Assembly (NCBI GenBank): GCA_963817855.1 | Contig: CAWFQA010000001.1 | Coordinates: forward strand, 2,108,001 to 2,172,000 | Source: JAKAAZ01 sp963817855 | GTDB taxonomy: Bacteria > Acidobacteriota > Terriglobia > Terriglobales > Acidobacteriaceae | DNA length: 64,000 nucleotides | Reading direction: 5' to 3' | In this document: in pieces, positions 27,130 through 36,378 of the stretch | Layout of the letters: the number at the start of each line of letters is the position of its first letter | Numbering within the stretch: the stretch's first letter is position 1 | The notes under the pieces: generated by a model | Database searches by the model: none | What the model saw: only the letters and a program-made list of their open reading frames with translations | What the model was told of the DNA's origin: nothing | Translations under genes and position numbers: made by a program

Positions 27130-28619
27130 AACAGAAGGGCATCGCGCTCTATCACTGGTTCGACCGCCGATTGGGTTTCGTCAAGCCGATCACCGAAGCT
27201 GCGGAGCATCCCATCCCCACCAGCAGCGCAAGCTGGTGGTATGTATTTGGCAGCGCGGCCACCGTGATTCTTCTGCTGCAGGTGGTCACAGGTATTTTGC
27301 TGGCGCTGGTGTATACACCCACAGCACGCGATGCGTGGAACAGTCTTAATTTCTTAAATCACGGCCTGACGTTGGGGTGGTTTCTGCGCGCGTTGCACGG
27401 ATGGGGATCGGACTTCATGATCGCCATCGTTCTGATTCACATGACCCAGGTGTTCATGTTCGGCGCGTATAAATTTCCCCGGGAACTGACCTGGATCGTC
27501 GGCGTGTTTCTGCTGCTTCTGACGTTGGGCATGGCCTTCACCGGCCAGGTGCTGCGCTTCGATCAAGATGCCTATTGGGGTCTGGGAATTGGCGCGTCCA
27601 TCATGGGAAGGGTTCCATTGATTGGCGGCTGGTTGGTTCATGCCATGCTCGGCGGCCCGATTATCGGGGCCTCGACCTTCTCGCACTTTTTTGCACTGCA
27701 CGTTTTCGTCATCCCAGGAATTCTGATAGCGCTGGTCGGCGTGCATGTATGGATGGTTCTTCGCCTCGGCGTCAATGAGTGGCCGATGCCCGGCCGGCTG
27801 GTGCGTCGAAGCACCTACTTGAAGGAGTATGAAGCGGAGGTCCACAAAGACGGCGTGCCCTTCGTTCCCGACGCAGCGTGGAAAGATGTCACTTTTTCCG
27901 CGGCCATTATTCTGGCGATCATGGCGTGCGCCTTTTTCTTTGGCCCCATCGGTCCCACCGGTCCGCCCGATCCTACGATTATTCAAACCGTGCCCAAGCC
28001 GGATCTGCCGTTCTTATGGATCTACGCAATCTTCGCTCTGGCTCCGCCGCACCTGGAAACGCCGCTTCTTCTCATCACGCCCATCGCCGTCATCTGCGTG
28101 ATGCTGGGCCTGCCGCTGTATGCCGGCGAAGGCGAGAAGCACTGGTCGCGGCGGCCTGTGGCTGTGTTGATGGTGTGCGTGATTGCTGTTTCACTGTCCA
28201 TTCTCACCAGTCTCGGCGAACATCCACCGTGGAGTCCGGTTATGGATGCGTGGAGCGCCGATCCGGTGCAGCCGAAATATCTGAAAGATCGGACTCCTTT
28301 GGAGCGACGCGGCGCAGTGGTGTTTCAAGAGAAGCAATGTCGCAATTGCCATTCGCTGGATGGCATTGGAGGAAAGCGCGGGCCGGATCTGAATCGAGTT
28401 GCGACCCAGATGACCGAGAGCCAGTTGATTCGGCAGGTGCTGCAGGGCAGCGGAAATATGCCCGCTTATGGCAGTGCGTTGAATCCCCAGGAGACCACAG
28501 CGTTAGTTCGCTTCCTTGAAACGCTCAATGGCAATCAAATGCCGGCGCGGGATCTGGCGCGTCCGTTAGCGGAAGGTGCTCCGCTTGCGGCGCCGCGACA
28601 TGGACATAAAGAGGAGTAG
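27117..28619 (+). CDS. Cytochrome b (b6 + subunit IV) fused to C-terminal cytochrome c
   Basis: About 500 residues, starting at ATG 27117 (GTG 27108 possible) inside the Rieske 3' end. Haem b ligands lie on two helices: 'LHGWGSDFMIAIVLIH' and 'LHVFVIPGILIALVGVH'. The second pair has 14 residues between them, as in cytochrome b6. A subunit-IV-like part follows, but the quinol-site PEWY motif reads PDLP (27999-28010). Residues about 400-485 form a cytochrome c domain with 'CRNCH' and Met in 'GNMPAYG', replacing a separate cytochrome c1 or f. Core of a quinol:electron-acceptor oxidoreductase feeding the caa3 oxidase. Confidence 0.9.
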   Translation: MPGLKQKGIALYHWFDRRLGFVKPITEAAEHPIPTSSASWWYVFGSAATVILLLQVVTGILLALVYTPTARDAWNSLNFLNHGLTLGWFLRALHGWGSDFMIAIVLIHMTQVFMFGAYKFPRELTWIVGVFLLLLTLGMAFTGQVLRFDQDAYWGLGIGASIMGRVPLIGGWLVHAMLGGPIIGASTFSHFFALHVFVIPGILIALVGVHVWMVLRLGVNEWPMPGRLVRRSTYLKEYEAEVHKDGVPFVPDAAWKDVTFSAAIILAIMACAFFFGPIGPTGPPDPTIIQTVPKPDLPFLWIYAIFALAPPHLETPLLLITPIAVICVMLGLPLYAGEGEKHWSRRPVAVLMVCVIAVSLSILTSLGEHPPWSPVMDAWSADPVQPKYLKDRTPLERRGAVVFQEKQCRNCHSLDGIGGKRGPDLNRVATQMTESQLIRQVLQGSGNMPAYGSALNPQETTALVRFLETLNGNQMPARDLARPLAEGAPLAAPRHGHKEE

Positions 28620-28707
28620 CGCGAGGTTAGTTGCTTCTTATTTCCAGCGGACGCGAAGTTGTCCGCGCAGCTTTCGCTCTTGAAGCACGCTTCCAAGCGG
28701 AGATGTC

Positions 28708-29571
28708 ATGCCCACAGCAACTCAGGCCATTCTCGATGCGTGGTCGCCACCGTTCTGGCTGACCGTCAGCGTCATCCTTGTGTGCCTGGTCTATATACGC
28801 GGATGGCGTGCAATTCGCCGCACTCGACCGGCTTATTTCACTATTGAGCGCCTTCTGTGCTTTGTCGGCGGCATGGTGGTTCTGTGGCTCGCCATCGCTT
28901 CGCCGATCGATGGCTTTGCCGACACGTTGCTGAGTGCGCACATGGTGCAGCACTTTCTGCTGATGTCTGCTGTGCCGCCTCTGGTGCTGCTCGGTGCGCC
29001 AATCGTGCCGCTGCTGCGTGGCCTGCCGCGCGGATTTGTTAAGTCTGTTCTTGGTCCGCTGATCGCGCTGCGCTGGCCGCGCCGTGTTGGCGATTTCCTA
29101 ACCGAACCAGTCGTCGCGTGGCTCACATTTAATTCTGTCTTTCTCCTCTGGCATCTTCCCAAGGCCTACGACTACGCTCTTCGCAATGAAAATGTGCATG
29201 ACTTTGAGCACATCTGTTTCCTCGCCACGGCGTTGCTTTTCTGGTGGGTCATTCTGCATCCGTGGCCGAGCCGTGCGCGTCACAATGGCTGGATGGTTCT
29301 GGTGTACCTTTTGTCTGCGGATATCGTGAACTCAGTTCTCTCCGCCTTCCTTGCATTCTGCAATCGGCCGATTTATCAGTTCTACTTTTCGCAGCCCAAT
29401 CCGTTCCACATTTCTCCGCTCTCCGATCAGATTGCCGGCGGCGTCATTATGTGGGTGCTCAATTCCACTGTGTTTCTTGTGCCCGCGATGTTATTGACTG
29501 TCCGGCTCGCGGGCTTTTCGAGTCTGCCCAGCAAGCCCTCCCGCAGCACACCCGGCACTCTTCCGGTCTGA
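28708..29571 (+). CDS. ctaG: Cytochrome c oxidase assembly protein CtaG (caa3 type)
   Basis: 287 residues and about seven hydrophobic helices, with conserved 'HMVQHFLLMSAVPPLVLLGAP', 'FLLWHLPKAYDYAL', 'EHICFLATALLFWWVI' and 'PLSDQIAGGVIMWVLN'. This is the caa3_CtaG family, needed for CuB insertion or assembly of caa3 oxidases, distinct from the Cox11-type CtaG. It closes the respiratory cluster, 88 bp after cytochrome b. It converges with the peptide-binding lipoprotein with a 7-bp gap. Confidence 0.88.
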   Translation: MPTATQAILDAWSPPFWLTVSVILVCLVYIRGWRAIRRTRPAYFTIERLLCFVGGMVVLWLAIASPIDGFADTLLSAHMVQHFLLMSAVPPLVLLGAPIVPLLRGLPRGFVKSVLGPLIALRWPRRVGDFLTEPVVAWLTFNSVFLLWHLPKAYDYALRNENVHDFEHICFLATALLFWWVILHPWPSRARHNGWMVLVYLLSADIVNSVLSAFLAFCNRPIYQFYFSQPNPFHISPLSDQIAGGVIMWVLNSTVFLVPAMLLTVRLAGFSSLPSKPSRSTPGTLPV

Positions 29572-29578
29572 GCCGCGA

Positions 29579-31144
29579 CTATTTCGCCGCCTGCGGAATC
29601 GCCGTCTCGAGAAAATAGAAATTTCCCGACTGAGGAGCTTCGACGCCGCTGATTCTGCGGTTGTAGATCACGACAGAATCGACAAACCAGAGCGGGAGGG
29701 TCGGCATTTCTTTCGCCAGAATCTGCTGTACCTGCACATACAGAACGCGACGCTTCGCCTGGTCGGATTCAGACGCTGCTGCCAGCAACAACTGGTCGAC
29801 TTGCGCGTTGGAATAATCGCCACGATTGGCTCCATGCGGCGGAATGCTCGCGGACGCAAACGCGTAATGAAAAATATCGGGGTCTTCGTTGCCCCCAATC
29901 CACCGCAGGCTGTACATGCCAAACGATCCGTGGGAAATGTCGGAATAAAACGTGGCAAATTCGAAGCTGCGCACGTCGAGCGCAATTCCGACCGCGCGCA
30001 ACTGCTGTTGTAACGTCATTGCCAGTTCTCGTGCGCCGCCATCGTTGGAGGTTTTCATCGTTAGGTGAAAGCGAATGCCATCGGGCCCCGCCTTAAATCC
30101 GGCATCGTCGAGAAGCTGTTTCGCACGCTGCGGATTGTAGTCGTAATACGCCCCGTCTTCCGTGTAAGCCCAATGACTCGGAGGCAGCAGACTGTCCGCC
30201 GGTCGAGCCATGCCGCGTAATAGTGTGGCGATGATCAACGGCCGATTTACCGCATACGCAATGGCCTGCCGTACGCGTGCGTCGCGCAAATATGGGTCGC
30301 GTAAATTGAAGGTGAGATATTGAACCATTGTCCCCGGCGAGTCTGCCACGCTCAGGTTTTTGTCGTTGCGCATGGACCAGATCATGTCGGGCGACAAGGC
30401 ATTGGATGCGATGTCTGCGGATCCCTTGCGCAGCGCCAGCGCCCGCGTCATTTGATCGGGAATCACCTCAAATCGCAACCGGGCAATCTTCGGCACGGAT
30501 TGCCAACTCAGCGGATTGCGCTCGAGGACAACTTCTTTGTCGAGTTCCTGGCTGACAAAACGGAACGGTCCGGTGCCGATCGGGCTCTGCTGAAAATCGC
30601 GCCCGCTTCCATAGGGAACAATCCCGAGCGCGCCATCGGAAAGGCTCCACAAAAGCGCGGCATCCGGCTGCTTCATGTGAATGACGATGGTATGTGAATC
30701 GGGCGCGTCAATCGTGGCAACATTGCGGTAGGCCTGATATTTCGAGGTCAAAATGCTGTGGTCCCGCATCGAATCGAGTGTCCACTTCACATCACGCGCC
30801 GTGAACGGCTGGCCGTTCTGAAATTTCACCCCTGTTCGCAAATGAAAAATATACGTCAGCGGATTGGGCGTGTCCCAGGACGTCGCAAGGTCTGGCTGCA
30901 GGTTGAAATGCGCATCTTTTTTGACCAGCGAATCGAAGATCAATTCGTCAATGCGCTCCGATTGGGCGTCAACTCCAATGCGCGGATCGAGGTTGGTCGG
31001 GCTGCTTTCAATCGCCACCGTCACAGTATTCGGATCAGCCGGTTTTTGGCCGCATCCAAGCAGAATGGCAGCGCTGCCGAGAGAAACGACTGCCAACAGA
31101 ATCGATGCTGCGGTGCGGGCGAATCCCGCGCGCCGGTTATGCAT
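29579..31144 (-). CDS. Peptide-type ABC transporter substrate-binding lipoprotein (SBP_bac_5)
   Basis: 521 residues from the ATG at 31144, which overlaps the end of anmK. Lipoprotein signal ending 'AAILLGC'. The SBP_bac_5 fold is shown by 'PTNLDPRIGVDAQSERIDELIFD', 'YIFHLRTGVKFQNGQPFTARDVKWTLD', 'RQAIAYAVNRPLII' and 'NPQRAKQLLDDAGF'. Family members bind oligopeptides, nickel or murein peptides (MppA). Being the last gene of a nagZ-anmK operon suggests murein peptides as ligand; this is inference. No permease or ATPase genes follow; a DppB-like permease is at 20293. Confidence 0.85.
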   Translation of the reverse strand: MHNRRAGFARTAASILLAVVSLGSAAILLGCGQKPADPNTVTVAIESSPTNLDPRIGVDAQSERIDELIFDSLVKKDAHFNLQPDLATSWDTPNPLTYIFHLRTGVKFQNGQPFTARDVKWTLDSMRDHSILTSKYQAYRNVATIDAPDSHTIVIHMKQPDAALLWSLSDGALGIVPYGSGRDFQQSPIGTGPFRFVSQELDKEVVLERNPLSWQSVPKIARLRFEVIPDQMTRALALRKGSADIASNALSPDMIWSMRNDKNLSVADSPGTMVQYLTFNLRDPYLRDARVRQAIAYAVNRPLIIATLLRGMARPADSLLPPSHWAYTEDGAYYDYNPQRAKQLLDDAGFKAGPDGIRFHLTMKTSNDGGARELAMTLQQQLRAVGIALDVRSFEFATFYSDISHGSFGMYSLRWIGGNEDPDIFHYAFASASIPPHGANRGDYSNAQVDQLLLAAASESDQAKRRVLYVQVQQILAKEMPTLPLWFVDSVVIYNRRISGVEAPQSGNFYFLETAIPQAAK

Positions 31145-32342
31145 GCGTGATTTTTCCCAGGATGGCCGCTCGTGTCGCCCCGGTGACTCGCGGTAAATTT
31201 CCGGGTTGACGATGCCAGGTTTGATACGCAAGCAACGCGAACGCCATAGCTTCTTTCGCCGCCGCAGGCATTCCAAACTCGTCGCTGGTTTTCGTGTTTA
31301 TTTTTCCGAGTGCTTCCAATTCGCGCCGGATCATTTCCATCAAGGTGCGGTTGCGCGCGCCTCCACCGGCGACAATATAGTCCGTCGAGAGCGTTTCGCA
31401 GAGCTCGGACGCAACGAAATCTCTCCATGCCCGCCCGATGCTGCGCGCCGTCAGCGCCGTCGCGGTCGCAACTGCATCCTCCGGCCGCTTGCTCTGTTTG
31501 CGGCAATCCGTCAAAAAGCGCGCGACAAATTCGCGCCCAAACTGCTCTCTGCCGGCGGACTTCGGCGGCGGCGCTTGAAAAAATCGATCTCGCAAACAAC
31601 TCCCGATCACCGACTCCAGCACGCGACCGCGCTCCGCTGTAGCTCCTTGCGCGTCGTATTTCCTGCCGAAGCATTCCGCCATTAAAGCGTCGATCACCAT
31701 ATTTGCCGGGCCGGTATCGAAGGCGAAGATCGTCTCAGGTGGAGCGCCTGCCGGTATCACTGTCAGATTGGCGATGCCACCCAGATTTTGCAGCACGCGA
31801 TTGCGTGTCGGATGGTGAAATGCCACATAATCCAATAGAGGCACCAGCGGCGCTCCTTGGCCACCCAGCGCCAGATCCGCAGGTCGAAAGTCCGACACCA
31901 CAGGAACGCCAAGCTCGGCAGCGATCACAGAAGCTTCTCCCATTTGCCACGTGCAGGCTACCTGCGCACCGAGAAACTTCCGGGCGACGCCTTGATGGTA
32001 GATGGTTTGGCCGTGGCAGCCGACAAGGTCGAGCTGCACCGGATGATTTTTCAGCGTCAACTTCACCGCATCGGCATACAACTGACCCAGTCGCCAATGA
32101 AGCCGAGACATGTCAGCCACCGAAGCGGCGTCAGCATTCATCATTTGCAAAATGCATTTGCGAACCGCGGCCGGATAGGGAACCGACACGTGCGCGAGGA
32201 GTCGCATGCGCGGAAAATGCTTGGATGAGTTTCGCGATCGCATAATTCTCACCAGCGCCACGTCAATTCCGTCCGCAGATGTGCCGCTCATGATGCCAGC
32301 CACGTTCATCGCGGGATTATGGTTTTCGGAAGAAGTTTTCAT
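31137..32342 (-). CDS. anmK: Anhydro-N-acetylmuramic acid kinase
   Basis: 401 residues; the start overlaps the nagZ stop (ATGA). AnmK signatures: 'GIMSGTSADGIDVALVRI' (ATP site, near 17-34), 'VGCHGQTIYH', 'VPLLDYVAFHH', 'NLGGIANLTVIP', 'FDTGPANMVIDALM' and 'VAGGGARNRTLM'. It phosphorylates and hydrolyses 1,6-anhydro-MurNAc to MurNAc-6-P in the cytoplasm, the step after NagZ in peptidoglycan recycling. Length is slightly above the usual 370-390. Its neighbours support this role directly. Confidence 0.93.
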   Translation of the reverse strand: MKTSSENHNPAMNVAGIMSGTSADGIDVALVRIMRSRNSSKHFPRMRLLAHVSVPYPAAVRKCILQMMNADAASVADMSRLHWRLGQLYADAVKLTLKNHPVQLDLVGCHGQTIYHQGVARKFLGAQVACTWQMGEASVIAAELGVPVVSDFRPADLALGGQGAPLVPLLDYVAFHHPTRNRVLQNLGGIANLTVIPAGAPPETIFAFDTGPANMVIDALMAECFGRKYDAQGATAERGRVLESVIGSCLRDRFFQAPPPKSAGREQFGREFVARFLTDCRKQSKRPEDAVATATALTARSIGRAWRDFVASELCETLSTDYIVAGGGARNRTLMEMIRRELEALGKINTKTSDEFGMPAAAKEAMAFALLAYQTWHRQPGNLPRVTGATRAAILGKITHA

Positions 32343-33439
32343 TCCTTCGCCCCGCGCGTCGCGTGTGCAATTCTTGCGCGCAGCCGTTCCTGTGCGTTTT
32401 GTAGCTGCTTCAGACCGGAGGCAGAAAGTGGTCGAGGTGGAACCGATTTCTTCAGCAAACGCAGCTTCGCACTTGCGACTCGCTTGGAAGCGTTGTCAAC
32501 CGCGCGCGCGAATGCGGGCGAGCGTTCCGCTTCGCGCAGCAGAGCTTCATGCGTCGCTAAGACCCGGTCGGCGCGATGGCAGATTTCCAGCAGGTCTGTT
32601 CCAGCGGCAATCGCCTCGATCGCAGCGGATTCGGCAGATGCATGGTTGAGGACGCCACCCATCTCCATATCGTCGGAAATGACCAATCCCCGATAGCGTA
32701 GTTTCTCCCGCAGCACTTCCTGGATCCAGAATCGTGAGAGCGACGCCGGACGCAACGGCTCCTGTATTTCCGGATAGGCGGCATGATTCACCATCACCAG
32801 CGGTAGTGAGGTACGCAGCGCACGATAGGGCTCCAGATCCTCGGCCCACATTTGCTCCCACGTTCGGCGAATGCTCGGAGTCGCCTGGTGTGAGTCCATT
32901 GTGCCGCCGCCTAGACCGGGGAAATGCTTGCCGCATGCGATGATTCCATGTTGCTGGAGGCCCGCAATGAATTCTCGAGCATAGGCAATCACGTTCGCCG
33001 GATCGGCAGAAACCACGCGGGTTCTCATTACCTCGCGCGAATCCGGTAACGCCAGATCTAACACCGGAGCCAGGTCCAAATTGAATCCGAGCCCATGCAG
33101 CATTCGTCCAACCAGCGCGCCACTCTCCCGAACGATTGTCGACCGTTGCGTCGCCGCAACTTCAGCAGCGGAGGGAGTCGGACCTACCAGATCGCGCAGT
33201 CGATCGACCGTGCCGCCTTCAAGATCCACGCAGCGAAAAAATGGCGCAGCCAGCACCGCCGCGGCTTGCTGCCACATCGTATGGATCTGAGCCGCTGTCT
33301 CTATGTTGCGGCGAAATAAAATTATTCCGCTTGGCTGCAGGCTGCGAAGCCACGCCAATTCCAACGCGGATAGCGACGTCGATTCGACACCGACGATCAG
33401 CAGCGATCCGACGCGATGCCGCAGTGCCGTCGTCTTCAT
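32339..33439 (-). CDS. nagZ: Beta-N-acetylhexosaminidase NagZ (GH3)
   Basis: 366 residues, overlapping mutS upstream and anmK downstream by ATGA. GH3 NagZ motifs: 'FRCVDLEGGTVDRLRD', 'KHFPGLGGGTMDSHQ' (the loop carrying the catalytic Asp-His dyad), 'VMVNHAAYP' and 'LVISDDMEMGGV' (nucleophile Asp). It removes GlcNAc from anhydro-muropeptides in the cytoplasm. No signal peptide is seen, as expected. Lacks the beta-sandwich C-terminal domain of larger GH3 enzymes, as is normal for Gram-negative NagZ. Confidence 0.92.
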   Translation of the reverse strand: MKTTALRHRVGSLLIVGVESTSLSALELAWLRSLQPSGIILFRRNIETAAQIHTMWQQAAAVLAAPFFRCVDLEGGTVDRLRDLVGPTPSAAEVAATQRSTIVRESGALVGRMLHGLGFNLDLAPVLDLALPDSREVMRTRVVSADPANVIAYAREFIAGLQQHGIIACGKHFPGLGGGTMDSHQATPSIRRTWEQMWAEDLEPYRALRTSLPLVMVNHAAYPEIQEPLRPASLSRFWIQEVLREKLRYRGLVISDDMEMGGVLNHASAESAAIEAIAAGTDLLEICHRADRVLATHEALLREAERSPAFARAVDNASKRVASAKLRLLKKSVPPRPLSASGLKQLQNAQERLRARIAHATRGAKE

Positions 33440-36070
33440 GCGCGTGTTCCCATCGCCGGCGATCCCTCGCGAACTTCCTGCTGCAGTTCCTGCAACAGGT
33501 TGAGCGCCTGCATCGGCGTCAGCGAATTCAGATCGAGCGACTGAATCTGATCGACAATTCGCTGCGATAACGGAGTGAATAACGTCATCTGTACATCTGC
33601 CTCGCGGCTGGACTCGATTTCACGTTTCTCCGATCGTTCATGCTGACGCAAAATTTCTCTCGCCCGCACCACCACTTCCTGCGGAATTCCTGCCAGCCGC
33701 GCCACTTCAATCCCGTAGCTTTTGTTCGCTGCGCCTTCCTCAATCGCGTGGAGAAAAACAATTCCCTTAGGATTCTCTTGAACAGTCACGCGCAGATTTT
33801 TCAGCCGAGGAAGAATCCCGGCGAGCATCGTGAGCTCGTGATAATGGGTTGCAAATAAGGTTCTTGCAGCTAATACTTCATGGATATGTTCAACGGTCGC
33901 CCAAGCCAATGACATGCCGTCAAAAGTTGCCGTACCGCGCCCCATCTCGTCCAGCAGCAGCAGCGATCGTGGTGTGGCCGTGTGCAAGATCGTAGCTGTC
34001 TCGGTCATTTCGACCATGAATGTAGAGCGACCCTCAGCAACGTTGTCGCTGGCGCCGATCCGCGTATAAATGCGGTCTACCAAGCCCAGCCGCATCCGCT
34101 GCGCCGGAACAAAACATCCCATCTGCGCCAGGATGACCAGCAGCGCCGCCTGGCGAAGGTAAGTCGATTTGCCGCCCATATTGGGCCCGGTCAGCAGCAG
34201 AAGACTCGGGCCTTCGGTGTCGAGATAGATGCTGTTGGGAACGAACCGGCCTTCCGACGACTGCTCCATGTGCCACTCAATCACCGGATGACGCGCCGCT
34301 AGTGCCTCGAAAACGCCTGATTCGTCGACCTCCGGACGGACGTAGCGCCGAGCCGCTGCAAGCTGCGCAAAACATGCAAGCAGGTCGATTTCCGCAATCG
34401 TTTCGGCGGTGGCGCGAATGCGTGCGCTCGCTGTCAGAATAGTCTGGCGCAGTTCCATAAAAATTCGTCGCTCAATTTCAAGGCAGCGATCCTGCGCTCC
34501 CAGCACACTGCGTTCGTAATCCTTCAATTCCTGCGTGGTAAAGCGCTCCGCATTCACCAGCGTTTGCTTGCGTTCATACTCCGCGGGTACATTGTCGAGA
34601 TTCGATTTTGTGATCTCAATGTAATAGCCAAACACAGAGTTGTACCGCACCTTGAGCGATCCAATTCCTGTGCGCTGGCGTTCGCGCTCCTCAATCGCCG
34701 CGATCGATTGCTTTCCACTCAGGCTGAGCGATCGCAGTTCGTCCAGTTCTGCATCCACTCCAGCAGCGATCGCGCCGCCATCTTCTAAACGCACCGGAGG
34801 CTGTTCTGCGAGTGTCTTCGAAATCGCAAGCTGCAAGTCTTCAAGGCAATCCAGAGACGATTGCATTCGTTTCCACGCGGGCGGACTGGAGCGGCAAGAT
34901 CGCTGCGTTAACCATCGGCAATTTCGCTGCGGATGAAGCCAGCGCCAGCAAATCGCGGGGTCCGGCACTGTCGAGCGAAATCCGGCTCAACAATCGTTCC
35001 AGATCGAGAATGCCTGCAATGCTGTCTCGTACATGCTCGCGAACCTGCAGATTTCCATGCAACTCGGCCACGCCATCGAGGCGCTCGTGAATAGCCGCGA
35101 GGTCGATCAGCGGCCTCAGAATTGTGGCGCGCAACTTGCGCTTGCCCATCGGCGTCTGACACATGTCCAGGGTATGGAACAGCGTCGTATGTCGCCTCGC
35201 GTCCGGCATCAACGGCTCGACCAGTTCCAAGTTGCGCACGGTCACGGCGTCGAGTTGCAGGCAGCCGCTGTGTTCGTAATAACGCACCCGATCGATGTGT
35301 TCTAACTGACCCAGTTGCGTCGCGCGCAAGTAGTGCACAATACTGCCCGCCGCAATCGCGGCTGTGGCGTGACCCTCCAGCCCGAACCCGGCCAATTCGC
35401 GCGTTCCCAGATGATTCTCCAGCAGAGGCACCGCGTAGTCCCGAGTCAGCACCCAGGGTTCCAGTTGAGTTACGGTGCGAGAGCGCAAAGTATCTTCCAG
35501 CGATGCGAAAAGACCACCGCTATTCTCGGCCAGCAAAATTTCAGCCGGATTGAACCGCGCCAGCTCATCACTAGCCTGGGTTGCGGCTTCCTGCGCGTTG
35601 CGGCCGCGAAATTCCGTAGCGCGAAAATCGCCAGTCGAGTTATCCAGCAGCGCCAGTCCAATCCGTGTTCCATGAGGGTCGCCGTCAAAGCACAGCGCCG
35701 CCAAAAAATTGTTTTGTTCCGAGTGCAGCGCTGGATCAATCGCAGTGCCCGGCGTCAGCACGCGCGTCACTTCGCGGCGCACGATGGTTTTTGTCAGCTT
35801 GGGGTCTTCCAGTTGCTCGCAAATGGCGATGCGATACCCCAGCCGTAGCAGCCGTGCGATGTACTGGTCAGCGGCGTGATGTGGCACACCGCACATCGGA
35901 ATGGCCCGTTCCTTGTCGCGCGAGGTAAGGGTGATCTGCAGTTCGCGCGCCGCGGTCTTCGCGTCCTCATAAAACAGTTCGTAGAAATCGCCCAGGCGAA
36001 AGAAGAGCAGCGTATCCGGGTATTTCTGTTTCGCGGCGGCATACTGCCGCATCAATGGCGTAGAGGCCAT
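33436..36070 (-). pseudogene. mutS: DNA mismatch repair protein MutS, split by a frameshift
   Basis: Start at 36070 gives 'MASTPLMRQYAAAKQKYPD' and the mismatch-reading Phe-x-Glu in 'GDFYELFYEDA'. The connector and lever domains continue in frame to about 34871. There an extra A in 'gtggaaacgaatgc' (coding strand) shifts the frame; removing it gives 'LQSARVERMQSSLDCLEDLQ' as a smooth join. The second half holds the clamp and the ATPase: Walker A 'TGPNMGGKST', 'LVDRIYTRIGASDN', Walker B 'LLLLDEMGRGTATFDG' and 'FATHYHEL'. The restored length of about 877 residues is normal. As sequenced, both halves would be separate and inactive. First gene of the nagZ-anmK operon. Confidence 0.88.
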
Positions 36071-36378
36071 TTCCAGGGTTGGATTCGAGCTGGCGCTGGA
36101 CACGGACAGATGGCTTCTCCTGAAGCTTGGGCGCAACAAAAATAGCGGGCGGCCTTTCCTTCAAAGATAGGCCATCAGGAACGATGTGTACCAATTTACA
36201 GCATCGGAAATCCCGTACCGTGTCAGGGAAACAAGGCGATCGCCACGGCGGGGTCCGCCTAAATCGCGCGAAAGGACAATGTGTGCTGGGGCACACGTGT
36301 CCTGCATCACAGGAAGGTGCCTTTTGTCCGAGCTATATACTTACTTGTACGTTCTCTCCGGGAGCGGTTTTTTAGGCG

